Source: Nannocystis sp. (lineage in GTDB: Bacteria; Myxococcota_A; Polyangia; Nannocystales; Nannocystaceae). Taken from it: a stretch of DNA of 64,000 nt. A program made the translations under genes and the position numbers. The notes beneath the pieces are model-generated. The model was given only the letters and a program-made list of their open reading frames with translations, was not told the DNA's origin and did no database searches. This document shows, one piece after another, positions 19,374 to 27,724 of this stretch (positions are counted from its first letter, which is position 1; each line of letters starts with the position of its first letter). The stretch is from the NCBI RefSeq assembly GCF_016714285.1, contig NZ_JADJNN010000011.1, positions 248,001-312,000 of the forward strand, written 5' to 3'.

Positions 19374-22300
19374 GTGGTGAGCGAAGAGCACAGCGGGCCG
19401 CCTGCACGGCCCTCCCCGGGCCCCGCGAGAGACCCGGCGCAAGACGAGGCCACCCTCGCCGCGCCCCCGCGCCCCGCCATCGCCCTCGACGCCACCCGTG
19501 CGTCCAGCGATGTCAGCTTCCGTCCCGCCGCGCCCGACCCCCTCGCCACCCGCGCCAGCGACCACGCCTCGCTGCGCACCGACCTCACCACCGCCGCCAG
19601 CCTGGCCTTCCGCACCCTCGGCCGCGCCCCACCGGCCGGCGCCCACCACGAGCTCCGCCTCCCCGAGGAGGGCGAACGCGTCGGCCGCTTCATCATCCTC
19701 CGCGAGCTCGGCCGCGGCGCCATGGGCGTCGTCTACGCCGCCTACGACGAGGAGCTCGCCCGCCGCGTCGCCATCAAGCTGCTGCACTTCGGCCCCGGCG
19801 TCGACGCCTCGAGCGGCCGCTCGCAGCTGCTGCGCGAGGCCCAGGCGCTCGCCCGCCTCACCCACCCGAACGTCGTCGGCGTCTACGAGGCCGGCGTCTG
19901 GCAGCGCAGCGTCTACGTGGCGATGGAGTACGTCCAGGGCGTCGACCTCCAGGCCTGGCTGGCCGCCGAGCGCCGACCCTGGCGCGAGACCCTGACCGTG
20001 CTGTGCCAGGCCGGCGAGGGCCTGCTCGCCGCGCACCGCAGCGGCCTGGTCCACCGCGACTTCAAGCCCAGCAACGTGCTGGTCGGCGACGACGGCCGCG
20101 CCCGCGTCGCCGACTTCGGCCTCGCCGCCCGCCGCGGAGAGATCCCCGTCGGCGACCTCCAGAACGCCCTCCCGAGCCTCCTGACCAGCACGATCGCCGG
20201 CGACGGCGCGCTGGTCGGAACCCCGGCCTACATGGCCCCCGAGCAGGTCCGCCGCGGCGAGGCGACCGCCCACAGCGATCAGTTCGCCTTCTGCGTCGCC
20301 CTCTACGAGGCGCTCTACGGCGTCCGCCCGTTCCGCGGCGACGACTTCGCGGCCCTCGCCTCGGCGATCCAGCACGAGGACCCCCCGCAGCCGCCCGCCA
20401 CCAGCAACACGCCCGCCTGGCTGCTCCCGGTCGTCCGCCGCGGGCTCGCCAAGGACCCCGCGCAGCGCTACCCGTCGCTCGCCGATCTGCTGCGCGAGCT
20501 GGCCCGCGACCCCGAGGCCGAGCGCGCCCGCCGACGCCGCCTGAGCCTGCAGCTGGTCGCCACCGCCATCTTCACGCTGCTGACGATCGTCGGCGGCGTC
20601 CGCCTCTACGGCGCGATCGCCCGCCACAACGCCGAGCGCCGCGCCGACGAGCGGCTCGCCGAGCTGCACGAGCAGCTCGCCGACCCCCGCGTGAAGAACA
20701 GCCCCGGCGAGGCCGAGCGCCTGCTCGTCGCCTTCGCCGCCTACCCCGACAACCGCGGCACCACGGCCGTCTCCCGCGCTCACCGCGACCACGCCGCCGA
20801 GCTCGCGGACCCAGCCGCCGCCATCGACGCCTACAGCTCCGCCTTCCTCACCGCCACCACCCAGGCCGACGAGATCGCCGCCCTCCGCGGCCTCATCCCC
20901 CGCCTCGTCGCCGCCGGGCGCCACCTCGAGGCCGGCGAGGCCCTCGCTACCCTCGACCGCCGCGCCCCCGAGCTCGCCCGCGACCCCGAGCTCGCGCTCG
21001 CCCGCCGCACCGCCGCGCTCCGCTGCCGCGACCTCCCGGCCGCCCGCGCCGCCCTCAATGACCTGCCCGCCGACGACCCCATGCGTACTTACGGACAGGT
21101 CCTCGAGAACATGTCCCATGCGACAGCTCTGGACCCGGCCCGCTTCGGCCACCGCGACGACGAGAACCACGCCTTCAGCAGCCGCGACCTCGACGGCGAC
21201 GCCCGCCCGGACCTCGCCGTCGCCACCCCCGATCTCGGCCGCGACAGCTTCACCATCGTGCGCGGGACCAGCCAGCTCCCCGACCTCGGCACCCTGCACG
21301 CCGGTCAACCCGAGCTCTTTTACATCCAGCTGCTCCCGGACTTCGGCGAGGGACCGCTGCTCCTCAGCGCCTCCCGCCTGCCGGACCGCGGCCACAACCT
21401 GCGCTTCGCCCTCGCCGAGCCGCTGACCGACGGCAGCCTGCGCGAGCACCTCGTCTGGGAGGACTCGCCGCGCCTGGTCGCTGTCGCCAGCGACCTCGAC
21501 CACGACGGCCGCCGCGAGCTCTACATCGGCGCCGGCGCGTACACTCGCCGCATCGTCCAGCCCGAGCGCGACGCCGACGGTCGCTGGCAGCTGCGCTCGC
21601 CGCTGCCGGCGATCGACCGCCTCGGCTCCGACATCAACGGCCTCGCCGCGGGCGACCTCGACGGCGACGGCCGCGAGGAGCTGGTCGTCGCTGTTGGCCC
21701 GTGGCGGGCCTTCGATCTCCGGGTCCTGCGCCGCGGCCCGGACGGCGCGCTCACGCAGGTCGCCCGCCGCAGCACCGGCATGGTCAACACCATCGGCCTC
21801 GTGCGCGTCGGCGACGAGCTGTGGATCGCCGCGGTCAAGCAAGACGCCTATCCCAGCGCCGCCCGCTTCTCGCCGCAGGCACCGTTCGGCCCGCCCGCCG
21901 GCCTCTACCTGTTCGCGCTGCGAGGCGACGCGCTCGTCGAGGTCGGCTTCCACCCGACCACCGCCGTGCCCGGCGTCGGCGAGCTCGATTACCCGCTGTT
22001 CGTCGCCGACCTCGACGGCGATGGTCACGACGACCTCGTGCTCCGCGGCAAGCAGAGCAGCCACGGCGCCTCCAACCTCGTGGTGTACCGCCAACACGCC
22101 GGCGAGCTGCTCCCACCGCTGGTGATCCACGGCCTCGTTCCCCTGGCGGCGCTCGAGCTCGACGACGACCCGGGCTCCGAGCTGCTCGTCGGCGACGCCC
22201 ATGACCGCCCGCGCGAGTTCTTCGCGCTTGGCCAAGGCGGCGACCCGCTGCCCCCCCTCGCCACCCCCCGCGACGCCGAGCGCCCGCTCCCCGCCGGCCT

Positions 22301-24005
22301 CGACGACCCCGCCCTCGCCGCCGCCTGGCGCCGCACCGAGGAGATGGTGGCGATCGGCCTGCCGCTGCGCAGCGCCGCCGAGCTGTCCGCGCTCGCCGGT
22401 CCTTCGGGACATGTCCGTGAGGACCTGCTCCTTCGGGCAGGTGAGCTCTACGCCCGCGCCGGTGACCACGCGGCCGCCGCGGAGCACTTCGTCGCCGCCG
22501 CCGAGCGGCCCGCGCTGGCCGCCGAGGCCCTCGCCGGGGCGATCCGCAGCCGCCGCGCGCTCGGGGAGATCGCCGCCGAGACCGCCCTCGCCGAGCGCCG
22601 CGCCGTCCTCCCGGACCTGGACCCGCAGACCCGCGCCGCCGCGGAGGCCGAGCTCGCCGGCCTGCGCCGCGCCACCGCCCCGCGCCACCGCCTCGCCCTC
22701 CGCTTCGATCGCCCGCTCGACCCGCGCTGGCGCGTGCACGATCCGCTCCGCCTGACCCGCGACCCCACGCGCGACGCCCTCCGCCTGCAGAGCGCGCGCG
22801 AGCCGACGGTCGCCAGCCTGCCCCTGCGCCACGCCGGCGGCACGATCGTCGTCGCCTACGACCTCGAGGCCGAGCTCGCCGAGTGGGGCACGCAGATCGG
22901 CCTGCGCCTGGTCGACGGCGACGCGGTCCTGGCCGGCAGCACCGCCGGCGGCATGGGCAGCACCGACGCCCCGGACTTCGCCTTCGACATCAGCGCGAAC
23001 ATCCAGATGAGGTGGCCGCGCCCGCCACCCGGCCCGATCCGCGTGCGCCACGAGATCTACCCCGAGCTCGGCCTCGAGACCGTCGAGTACCAGATCGCCG
23101 GCGAGGCACCGATCCGCCAGACCCGGGCCTTCGACAAGCGCCTGCCCAGGCGACCCGTGCTGCGCCTGCACGCCACCAGCCAGCTCCCATTCTTCTTCGC
23201 CCGCGCCTTCATCCGATCGATCGAGCTCGAGGGCCTCGAGATCGACGACAACCTCGCGCCGGACCCGGACCAGCCGCTCGCGCGGACGATCGTCGAGGGC
23301 GAGCTGGCGACCGCCCTCGCCGCCCTCCCCGCCACCGACCTGCTCCCGCCCGGCGACCTCCGCCTGCTCTGGCGCGGCTCCCTGCTCGCCCGCCTCGACG
23401 ACCCCGACGCCGCCGCCGCCGCCCTGCGCCGCGGCCTGGCTGTCCCCGAGGACAGCTCGATCTACACCAACCTCACCGCCCTGCTGCAGGCCGGCGACCC
23501 CCTGTGGAACAGCGCCGTCCGCCGCGCCCTCGGCCCGCAGAGCGTCCGCTACCACTACCCCATCGGCCTGCTCTCACACCCGTGGCGGCCCGGCGCCGTC
23601 GCCACGGCCCTCAGCGAGCTCGCCGGCTGGGCCCACGAGCCCGACCCCGCCGCGACCCCGGTGCAGCTCGCCGACCACGTGCTCGCGCTCATCGTCCGCG
23701 GTGAGGCGTGGCACCGCTTCGGCCGCCTCGACCTCGCCCGTCGCGACCTCGCCGCCGCCGCCGCGATCGCCGAGCGCCCGGGCGTCAGCGTCGAGCCGCG
23801 CCTGCTCCACGACCTGCGCCAGTACCAGCTCGCCGTCGCCGCGGGCCTCGGCGACCGCGGCGAGGCCCTCACCCACGCGACCGCCATGTTCCACGACGCC
23901 CAGGCGCCCGCGGTCCTGCTCGAGCGCCTGCACAACCGCGACGACCTGCGCGCCCTGTTCACCGACGATGACTGGGCCGCCCTGGCCCCCCTGGCCCGCG
24001 AGTGA
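19374..24005 (+). CDS. Ser/Thr protein kinase fused to FG-GAP/VCBS repeats
   Basis: A protein of about 1543 residues from the GTG-GTG start at 19374 (AGGA just upstream). After ~100 residues of Pro/Ala-rich leader comes a PknB-like kinase domain: GRGAMG loop, VAIK lysine (~134), HRDFKPSN (~227), DFGLA (~248), GTPAYMAPEQ. A membrane helix lies at ~391-412. The external part has TPR-like helices, then at least four FG-GAP/VCBS motifs (DLDGDARPDLAV, DLDHDGRRELYI, DLDGDGREELVV, DLDGDGHDDLVL) that should form an integrin-like beta-propeller, and a helical C-terminus. The layout suggests sensing of an extracellular ligand coupled to cytoplasmic phosphorylation (inference). It is divergent from the VIT transporter. 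Two dispersed-palindrome sites lie inside it. Confidence 0.88.
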   Translation: MVSEEHSGPPARPSPGPARDPAQDEATLAAPPRPAIALDATRASSDVSFRPAAPDPLATRASDHASLRTDLTTAASLAFRTLGRAPPAGAHHELRLPEEGERVGRFIILRELGRGAMGVVYAAYDEELARRVAIKLLHFGPGVDASSGRSQLLREAQALARLTHPNVVGVYEAGVWQRSVYVAMEYVQGVDLQAWLAAERRPWRETLTVLCQAGEGLLAAHRSGLVHRDFKPSNVLVGDDGRARVADFGLAARRGEIPVGDLQNALPSLLTSTIAGDGALVGTPAYMAPEQVRRGEATAHSDQFAFCVALYEALYGVRPFRGDDFAALASAIQHEDPPQPPATSNTPAWLLPVVRRGLAKDPAQRYPSLADLLRELARDPEAERARRRRLSLQLVATAIFTLLTIVGGVRLYGAIARHNAERRADERLAELHEQLADPRVKNSPGEAERLLVAFAAYPDNRGTTAVSRAHRDHAAELADPAAAIDAYSSAFLTATTQADEIAALRGLIPRLVAAGRHLEAGEALATLDRRAPELARDPELALARRTAALRCRDLPAARAALNDLPADDPMRTYGQVLENMSHATALDPARFGHRDDENHAFSSRDLDGDARPDLAVATPDLGRDSFTIVRGTSQLPDLGTLHAGQPELFYIQLLPDFGEGPLLLSASRLPDRGHNLRFALAEPLTDGSLREHLVWEDSPRLVAVASDLDHDGRRELYIGAGAYTRRIVQPERDADGRWQLRSPLPAIDRLGSDINGLAAGDLDGDGREELVVAVGPWRAFDLRVLRRGPDGALTQVARRSTGMVNTIGLVRVGDELWIAAVKQDAYPSAARFSPQAPFGPPAGLYLFALRGDALVEVGFHPTTAVPGVGELDYPLFVADLDGDGHDDLVLRGKQSSHGASNLVVYRQHAGELLPPLVIHGLVPLAALELDDDPGSELLVGDAHDRPREFFALGQGGDPLPPLATPRDAERPLPAGLDDPALAAAWRRTEEMVAIGLPLRSAAELSALAGPSGHVREDLLLRAGELYARAGDHAAAAEHFVAAAERPALAAEALAGAIRSRRALGEIAAETALAERRAVLPDLDPQTRAAAEAELAGLRRATAPRHRLALRFDRPLDPRWRVHDPLRLTRDPTRDALRLQSAREPTVASLPLRHAGGTIVVAYDLEAELAEWGTQIGLRLVDGDAVLAGSTAGGMGSTDAPDFAFDISANIQMRWPRPPPGPIRVRHEIYPELGLETVEYQIAGEAPIRQTRAFDKRLPRRPVLRLHATSQLPFFFARAFIRSIELEGLEIDDNLAPDPDQPLARTIVEGELATALAALPATDLLPPGDLRLLWRGSLLARLDDPDAAAAALRRGLAVPEDSSIYTNLTALLQAGDPLWNSAVRRALGPQSVRYHYPIGLLSHPWRPGAVATALSELAGWAHEPDPAATPVQLADHVLALIVRGEAWHRFGRLDLARRDLAAAAAIAERPGVSVEPRLLHDLRQYQLAVAAGLGDRGEALTHATAMFHDAQAPAVLLERLHNRDDLRALFTDDDWAALAPLARE
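21092..21117. repeat. Dispersed palindrome, opposite half-order (in kinase gene)
   Basis: GGACAGGT, then an 8-base spacer, then ACATGTCC: the half-sites face the other way compared with most copies. It is read in frame at the start of the propeller region. Confidence 0.35.
22398..22442. repeat. Cluster of dispersed palindrome half-sites (in kinase gene)
   Basis: Two abutting inverted repeats occur here. GGTCC-TTC-GGGAC runs into ATGTCCGTGAGGAC, then ACCTGC-TCCTTCGG-GCAGGT. All are read in frame by the kinase gene, in the linker after the last FG-GAP motif. Confidence 0.4.
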
Positions 24006-24074
24006 GGCCATGGATCCCAAGTCGCCCGCCGCGTCGCGCCGACTTTCACCACGGGCTGCTAGCCTCGCCCGCGC

Positions 24075-24884
24075 ATGACCGACCGCGACCTCCCGGACCT
24101 CCGGCGCGCCCAGGCGGGCGCCGTCCTCACCCTCACCCTCGACCGCCCCGACGCCCGCAACGCCTACAGCGAGGCGATGGTCGAGAGCCTGGTGCGCGCG
24201 CTCGACGAGGCCGAGCGCGACGACCAGGTCCGCTGCCTGATCGTCACGGGCGCAGGTCCTGCCTTCTCCGCCGGCGGCGACCTCAAGCGCATGCTGCAAC
24301 ACGACGGCATGTTCGCCGGCGCCCCGGCCGAGCTGCGCCGCCGCTACATCGACGGCATCCAGCGCATCCCCCGGCGCCTGGCGCTGACCGACAAGCCGGT
24401 GATCGCCGCGATCAACGGCGCGGCGATCGGCGCCGGCCTCGACCTCGCGTGCATGTGCGACCTGCGGATCGCCGCCCGCGGCGCCCAGCTCGGCTCGACC
24501 TTCGTCAAGGTCGGCCTGGTCCCCGGCGACGGCGGAGCCTACCTGCTCGCCCGCACCATCGGCTTCCCCCGCGCCCTCGAGCTGATGCTCAGCGCCCGCC
24601 TCGTCGACACCGACGAGGCCGAACGCATCGGCCTGGTCCACCGCGTCGTCGATGCCGCCGAGCTCCTGCCCGCCGCCCAGCTCCTCGCCGAGCAGCTCGC
24701 CGCCCTGCCACCCCTGGCCCTGCGCCTGACCAAGCGCGCCGCCTACCGCAGCCACGACCTCGGCCTCGAGCAAGCGCTCGAGCTGGCCGCGACCTACCAG
24801 GGCGTGGCCCAGAACACCGCCGACCACGCCGAGGCCGTGCGCGCGATGCTCGAGCGCCGCGCCCCGCACTTCACCGGCACCTGA
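24075..24884 (+). CDS. Enoyl-CoA hydratase/isomerase (crotonase) family protein
   Basis: This 269-residue crotonase-fold enzyme acts on acyl-CoA thioesters in the cytoplasm. The oxyanion-hole segments are clear: AFSAGGDLKRM and NGAAIGAGLDLACMCDLRIA. In hydratases two glutamates do the chemistry. Here the first position (GQPE in rat hydratase) aligns with STFVKVG and is Phe, while the second is kept as Glu in RALELML. The PGDGG loop is intact. One glutamate points to isomerase or another crotonase reaction rather than classical hydration. It lies 69 bases after the FG-GAP kinase gene and is convergent with the Rpn-like gene. Confidence 0.82.
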   Translation: MTDRDLPDLRRAQAGAVLTLTLDRPDARNAYSEAMVESLVRALDEAERDDQVRCLIVTGAGPAFSAGGDLKRMLQHDGMFAGAPAELRRRYIDGIQRIPRRLALTDKPVIAAINGAAIGAGLDLACMCDLRIAARGAQLGSTFVKVGLVPGDGGAYLLARTIGFPRALELMLSARLVDTDEAERIGLVHRVVDAAELLPAAQLLAEQLAALPPLALRLTKRAAYRSHDLGLEQALELAATYQGVAQNTADHAEAVRAMLERRAPHFTGT

Positions 24885-24898
24885 CCCTCAGGACAGCT
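24879..24898. repeat. Copy of dispersed palindrome between convergent genes
   Basis: ACCTGACC-CTCA-GGACAGCT is a near copy of the recurring palindrome. It overlaps the stop codons of the convergent crotonase (24884) and Rpn-like (24888) genes, where it could act as a shared weak hairpin. Confidence 0.4.
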
Positions 24899-25781
24899 CG
24901 TCGCCGAGGACCTCGGCGAGGCTCCCCGCCGTCAGCAGGCGCCCGGCCCAGCGCTCGAGGCGAGCGGTGTCCTGACACACCGCGATGCGCTGCTCGATCG
25001 CCTCGGGGACCACGAAGCCACGCAGCCGCAGCAGCTTGAGCAAGAGCTCCGCCTCGCCCTCCGCCTTGCCCTCCGCCTTGCCCTCCGCCTTGCCCCTGGC
25101 GTAGAAGCCACGTGCGAAGTCACTCTGGAATTCGTAGTTCGGAATGCGCATCAGGTGCTCCAGCGCCGCGCGGGCGACCTCGCCGAGGAGTGCGAAGACA
25201 AAGTCAGGATAGAGAATATCGCGGTCGCTGTCGAGGTCGCGGGCGGCGGCCAGGGCGGCCAGGGCGATGTGCTCGGCGCCCGGATCGTGCCCGTGCGCGG
25301 CGACCGAGAGCACCGCGAGCTCGGGGGCCCGACTCGCCGCCGCGAAGTCGGTGACGACGGGGATCTGGTCGGGGCCGAGGACGATCGGACGGAGCTCGCA
25401 GCGGCGGTGGCCGAGGTCGATCGCCTCGCCGCACCAGCGGGCCACCGCGGCCGCCGGCGCGATGACCACGAGCAGCGCCGGACAGCGATGGCGGGCCCGC
25501 GAACCCGCCACGTAGATCGGCCAGGTCCAGCGCTTGCGCAGGTCGACCTCGCTCTGGACCTCGACCACCAGGCAGCAGCTCGGGCGCTCCGGCTCGCCGA
25601 GCAGCAGCACCGCGTCGGCGCGGTGCTCGGCGAAGTTGAGGTCGACGAACTCCGCCGCCGTCACCCGCGACGGCGTCGGCAGCGGCAAACCGAGCCCGGC
25701 CGCGTCGCGCAGCAGCTCCGGCACGAGCTCCGGCGCCGAACGGACCAGGTGAACCAGCGCCTCGTGGGACAGCTTCGGCAT
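24888..25781 (-). CDS. Rpn/PD-(D/E)XK nuclease-like protein
   Basis: This 297-residue protein starts MPKLSHEALVHL. The N-terminal half has a restriction-like core: RADAVLLL (Asp) followed by CCLVVEVQSEVD (E-x-Q) and KRWTWPIYVAGSRARH, as in Rpn-type transposase-like nucleases. The C-terminal part has the KAEGKAEGKAEGEAELLLKLLRLRGF low-complexity helix typical of this group, then a short helical tail. Rpn proteins are DNA nucleases linked to recombination or horizontal transfer; myxobacteria carry many copies of unknown role. The KAEG repeat is encoded by a short tandem DNA repeat that could vary in length. Confidence 0.7.
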   Translation of the reverse strand: MPKLSHEALVHLVRSAPELVPELLRDAAGLGLPLPTPSRVTAAEFVDLNFAEHRADAVLLLGEPERPSCCLVVEVQSEVDLRKRWTWPIYVAGSRARHRCPALLVVIAPAAAVARWCGEAIDLGHRRCELRPIVLGPDQIPVVTDFAAASRAPELAVLSVAAHGHDPGAEHIALAALAAARDLDSDRDILYPDFVFALLGEVARAALEHLMRIPNYEFQSDFARGFYARGKAEGKAEGKAEGEAELLLKLLRLRGFVVPEAIEQRIAVCQDTARLERWAGRLLTAGSLAEVLGDELS

Positions 25782-25874
25782 CGCCGCGCGCCGGTCTAGC
25801 CGACGAAACGCGCGATGCAAGCGGCGATCAGCGGAGCCAGCGATCGCCGTATCAGCCCGAACGCGATCGCAGGA

Positions 25875-27296
25875 TCAGCCGAGCTCCGCGATCGCCTCGC
25901 TAATGTCCACGAGCCCCTCGTCAACGCGGTCGCGGTGGGTGCGAAACGACAGCACGCAGATCCGCAGCACGAAGCGCCCGGCCAGCCGCGTCGACGTCAG
26001 GAAGACCCGCCCACGCCGGTTGATCGCCGCCAGCAGCCGCTCGTTGTGATCGTCCTGCGCCGCCGGGTCGCCGCCCAGCCGCGCCGGCACGTGACGAAAC
26101 ACCAGCAGCGACAGCTGCGGCGGCGCCACCAACAAGACCTCCGGCATCCCCCGCAGCACCCCCGCGGCGTACGCAGCCAGGTCCAGCTTCTCGTCCAACG
26201 CCGCCGCGAAGCCGTCCGCCCCGACCAGCTTGAGCGGCAACCACAGCCGCAGCCCGCGGAAGTCGCGGGACAGCTCCGGCGAGAGCTCGCAGAAGTCGAC
26301 GAAGTCCGGGTCCTCCTGCATCGGCGGCAGGTACTCCGCGTGCACGCTGTGGGCCCGCCGCAGCGCCGCTGGATCGCGGACCAGCAGCGCCCCCGTGCCG
26401 TACGGCAAGAACAGGCCCTTGTGCGGGTCGAGCGTGATCGAGTCGGCGCGCCCGAGCCCGCGCAGCGTCGCCCGCCCGCGCTCCGTCAGCGCGAAGCAGC
26501 CGCCGTACGCCGCGTCGACGTGCAGCCACAACCCCTCGCGCTCCGCCAGCCCGGCCATGCCCTCGAGGTCGTCGACCGCCCCGGTGTTGGTGGTGCCCGC
26601 GCTGGCGACGAGCATGCACGGGCGCAGCCCCGCCGCGCGGTCGCCCGCGATCGCCTCCGCCAGTCGCTCGAGGCAGATCCGCTGCTGCGCGTCGACCTCG
26701 ACCGCCCGCACCTGGGCCGCCGGAAATCCCGCCAGGATCGCCGCCCGCAGCACCGAATGATGCGCCTGCGTCGAGGTGTAGATCGTGCCATCCACGAAGC
26801 GCTCACCGAGCCGGTGCCGCGCCGCCACGGTGGCGCTGAAGTTGGCCAGAGATCCGCCGCTGGTCAGCACGCCGCCGCTGCCCGCCGGCAGCCCGACGAT
26901 CTCACACAGCCACGTGATCACGTTGCTCTCGAGCTGGACCAGCCCCGGCGCCGCCCGCCACAGCCCGACATAACGATTGATCGCATCGGCGATCAGATCG
27001 GCCACCGCCGCGTGCAGCAGCCCGCCGCCGGGGATGTAAGCGAGATAGCCCGGCCCCGTCGTCGTGTAGCTGACCGGCAGCGCCCGCTCGAAGATCGTCG
27101 CCAGCAGTTCCGGCAAGGGCGCACCGCTGCGCGGCAGCGGCTCGCGCAGGCTGCGAGCCAGCGCCGCCCCACCCTCGGTGACACACGCGGCCCGCCCCGG
27201 CAGCCCGCGCAGCTCGCCGCATATCCGGTCCAGCGCCGCGGCGACCAGCGCCCGCAGATCCGCCTCATCAAGCTCGAGCCGCGAGAAGTCCGGCAT
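25875..27296 (-). CDS. PLP-dependent group II amino acid decarboxylase
   Basis: This 473-residue protein starts MPDFSRLELDEADL (27296). It matches the aromatic-amino-acid / glutamate / tyrosine decarboxylase family (fold type I). Landmarks are TSGGSLANFSA (phosphate binding), THAHHSV-like TSTQAHHSVLRAA (His stacking on PLP), VDAAYGG (Asp to pyridine nitrogen) and the Schiff-base lysine in LDPHKGLFLPYG. It should remove the carboxylate of an amino acid to give an amine; the substrate cannot be told from sequence by eye. It is divergent from the small Fis-type gene at 27418. Confidence 0.87.
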   Translation of the reverse strand: MPDFSRLELDEADLRALVAAALDRICGELRGLPGRAACVTEGGAALARSLREPLPRSGAPLPELLATIFERALPVSYTTTGPGYLAYIPGGGLLHAAVADLIADAINRYVGLWRAAPGLVQLESNVITWLCEIVGLPAGSGGVLTSGGSLANFSATVAARHRLGERFVDGTIYTSTQAHHSVLRAAILAGFPAAQVRAVEVDAQQRICLERLAEAIAGDRAAGLRPCMLVASAGTTNTGAVDDLEGMAGLAEREGLWLHVDAAYGGCFALTERGRATLRGLGRADSITLDPHKGLFLPYGTGALLVRDPAALRRAHSVHAEYLPPMQEDPDFVDFCELSPELSRDFRGLRLWLPLKLVGADGFAAALDEKLDLAAYAAGVLRGMPEVLLVAPPQLSLLVFRHVPARLGGDPAAQDDHNERLLAAINRRGRVFLTSTRLAGRFVLRICVLSFRTHRDRVDEGLVDISEAIAELG

Positions 27297-27417
27297 GCGG
27301 CCCCGACGTACGCCAGCCCCGACGCCCCGCACAGGCCAGGACCCGCATCCAGTGCGTGCGAAAACCCGCGCTCGAAAGCGCGCCATCACCGGCGCAGGCG
27401 AGCTATACGGTGCCCGC

Positions 27418-27651
27418 ATGCCCGCCAAGAAGTCGATGGCGATCACCCTCCCCGACCTGAACCTCTCGGAAGCCGAGCGCCGCCTCTGCCTCGAGGCCCT
27501 CACGCGCACCGGTTCGCTCGTCGAGGCCGCCGAGCTGCTCGGCACCAACCGCCACGCCCTGCGTCGACTCATCGCCAAACACGGCATCACCTGGTGGCCC
27601 TACGCCCAGCAGCAACACGGCTGGCGCCGCCCCCAGCGCGCCACCGCCTGA
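27418..27651 (+). CDS. Small Fis-type helix-turn-helix protein
   Basis: This 77-residue protein starts MPAKKSMAITLPDLNL. Nearly the whole protein is a Fis/HTH_8-like unit: EAERRLCLEALTRTGSLVEAAELLGTNRHALRRLIAKHGI, followed by a basic tail. Such single-domain proteins resemble the DNA-binding end of enhancer-binding proteins without the ATPase. It could act as a small DNA-binding regulator; targets are unknown. It lies between the divergent decarboxylase and the acyl-CoA synthetase (73-base gap). Confidence 0.65.
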   Translation: MPAKKSMAITLPDLNLSEAERRLCLEALTRTGSLVEAAELLGTNRHALRRLIAKHGITWWPYAQQQHGWRRPQRATA

Positions 27652-27724
27652 AGGCAGCCGCGCTCACTTCGGCAGCGGGTGCTCCTCCTTGTTCCCCGCC
27701 CACCCGCTCGGCTAAGCAGGCCGC

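Noticed and set aside
19119..23555. Very long open frame (about 1478 codons) on the minus strand opposite the FG-GAP kinase
   Set aside because: It is Gly/Ala/Val/Glu-rich with no motifs and mirrors the codon bias of the real plus-strand kinase. In this GC-rich DNA stop codons are rare in the opposite frame.
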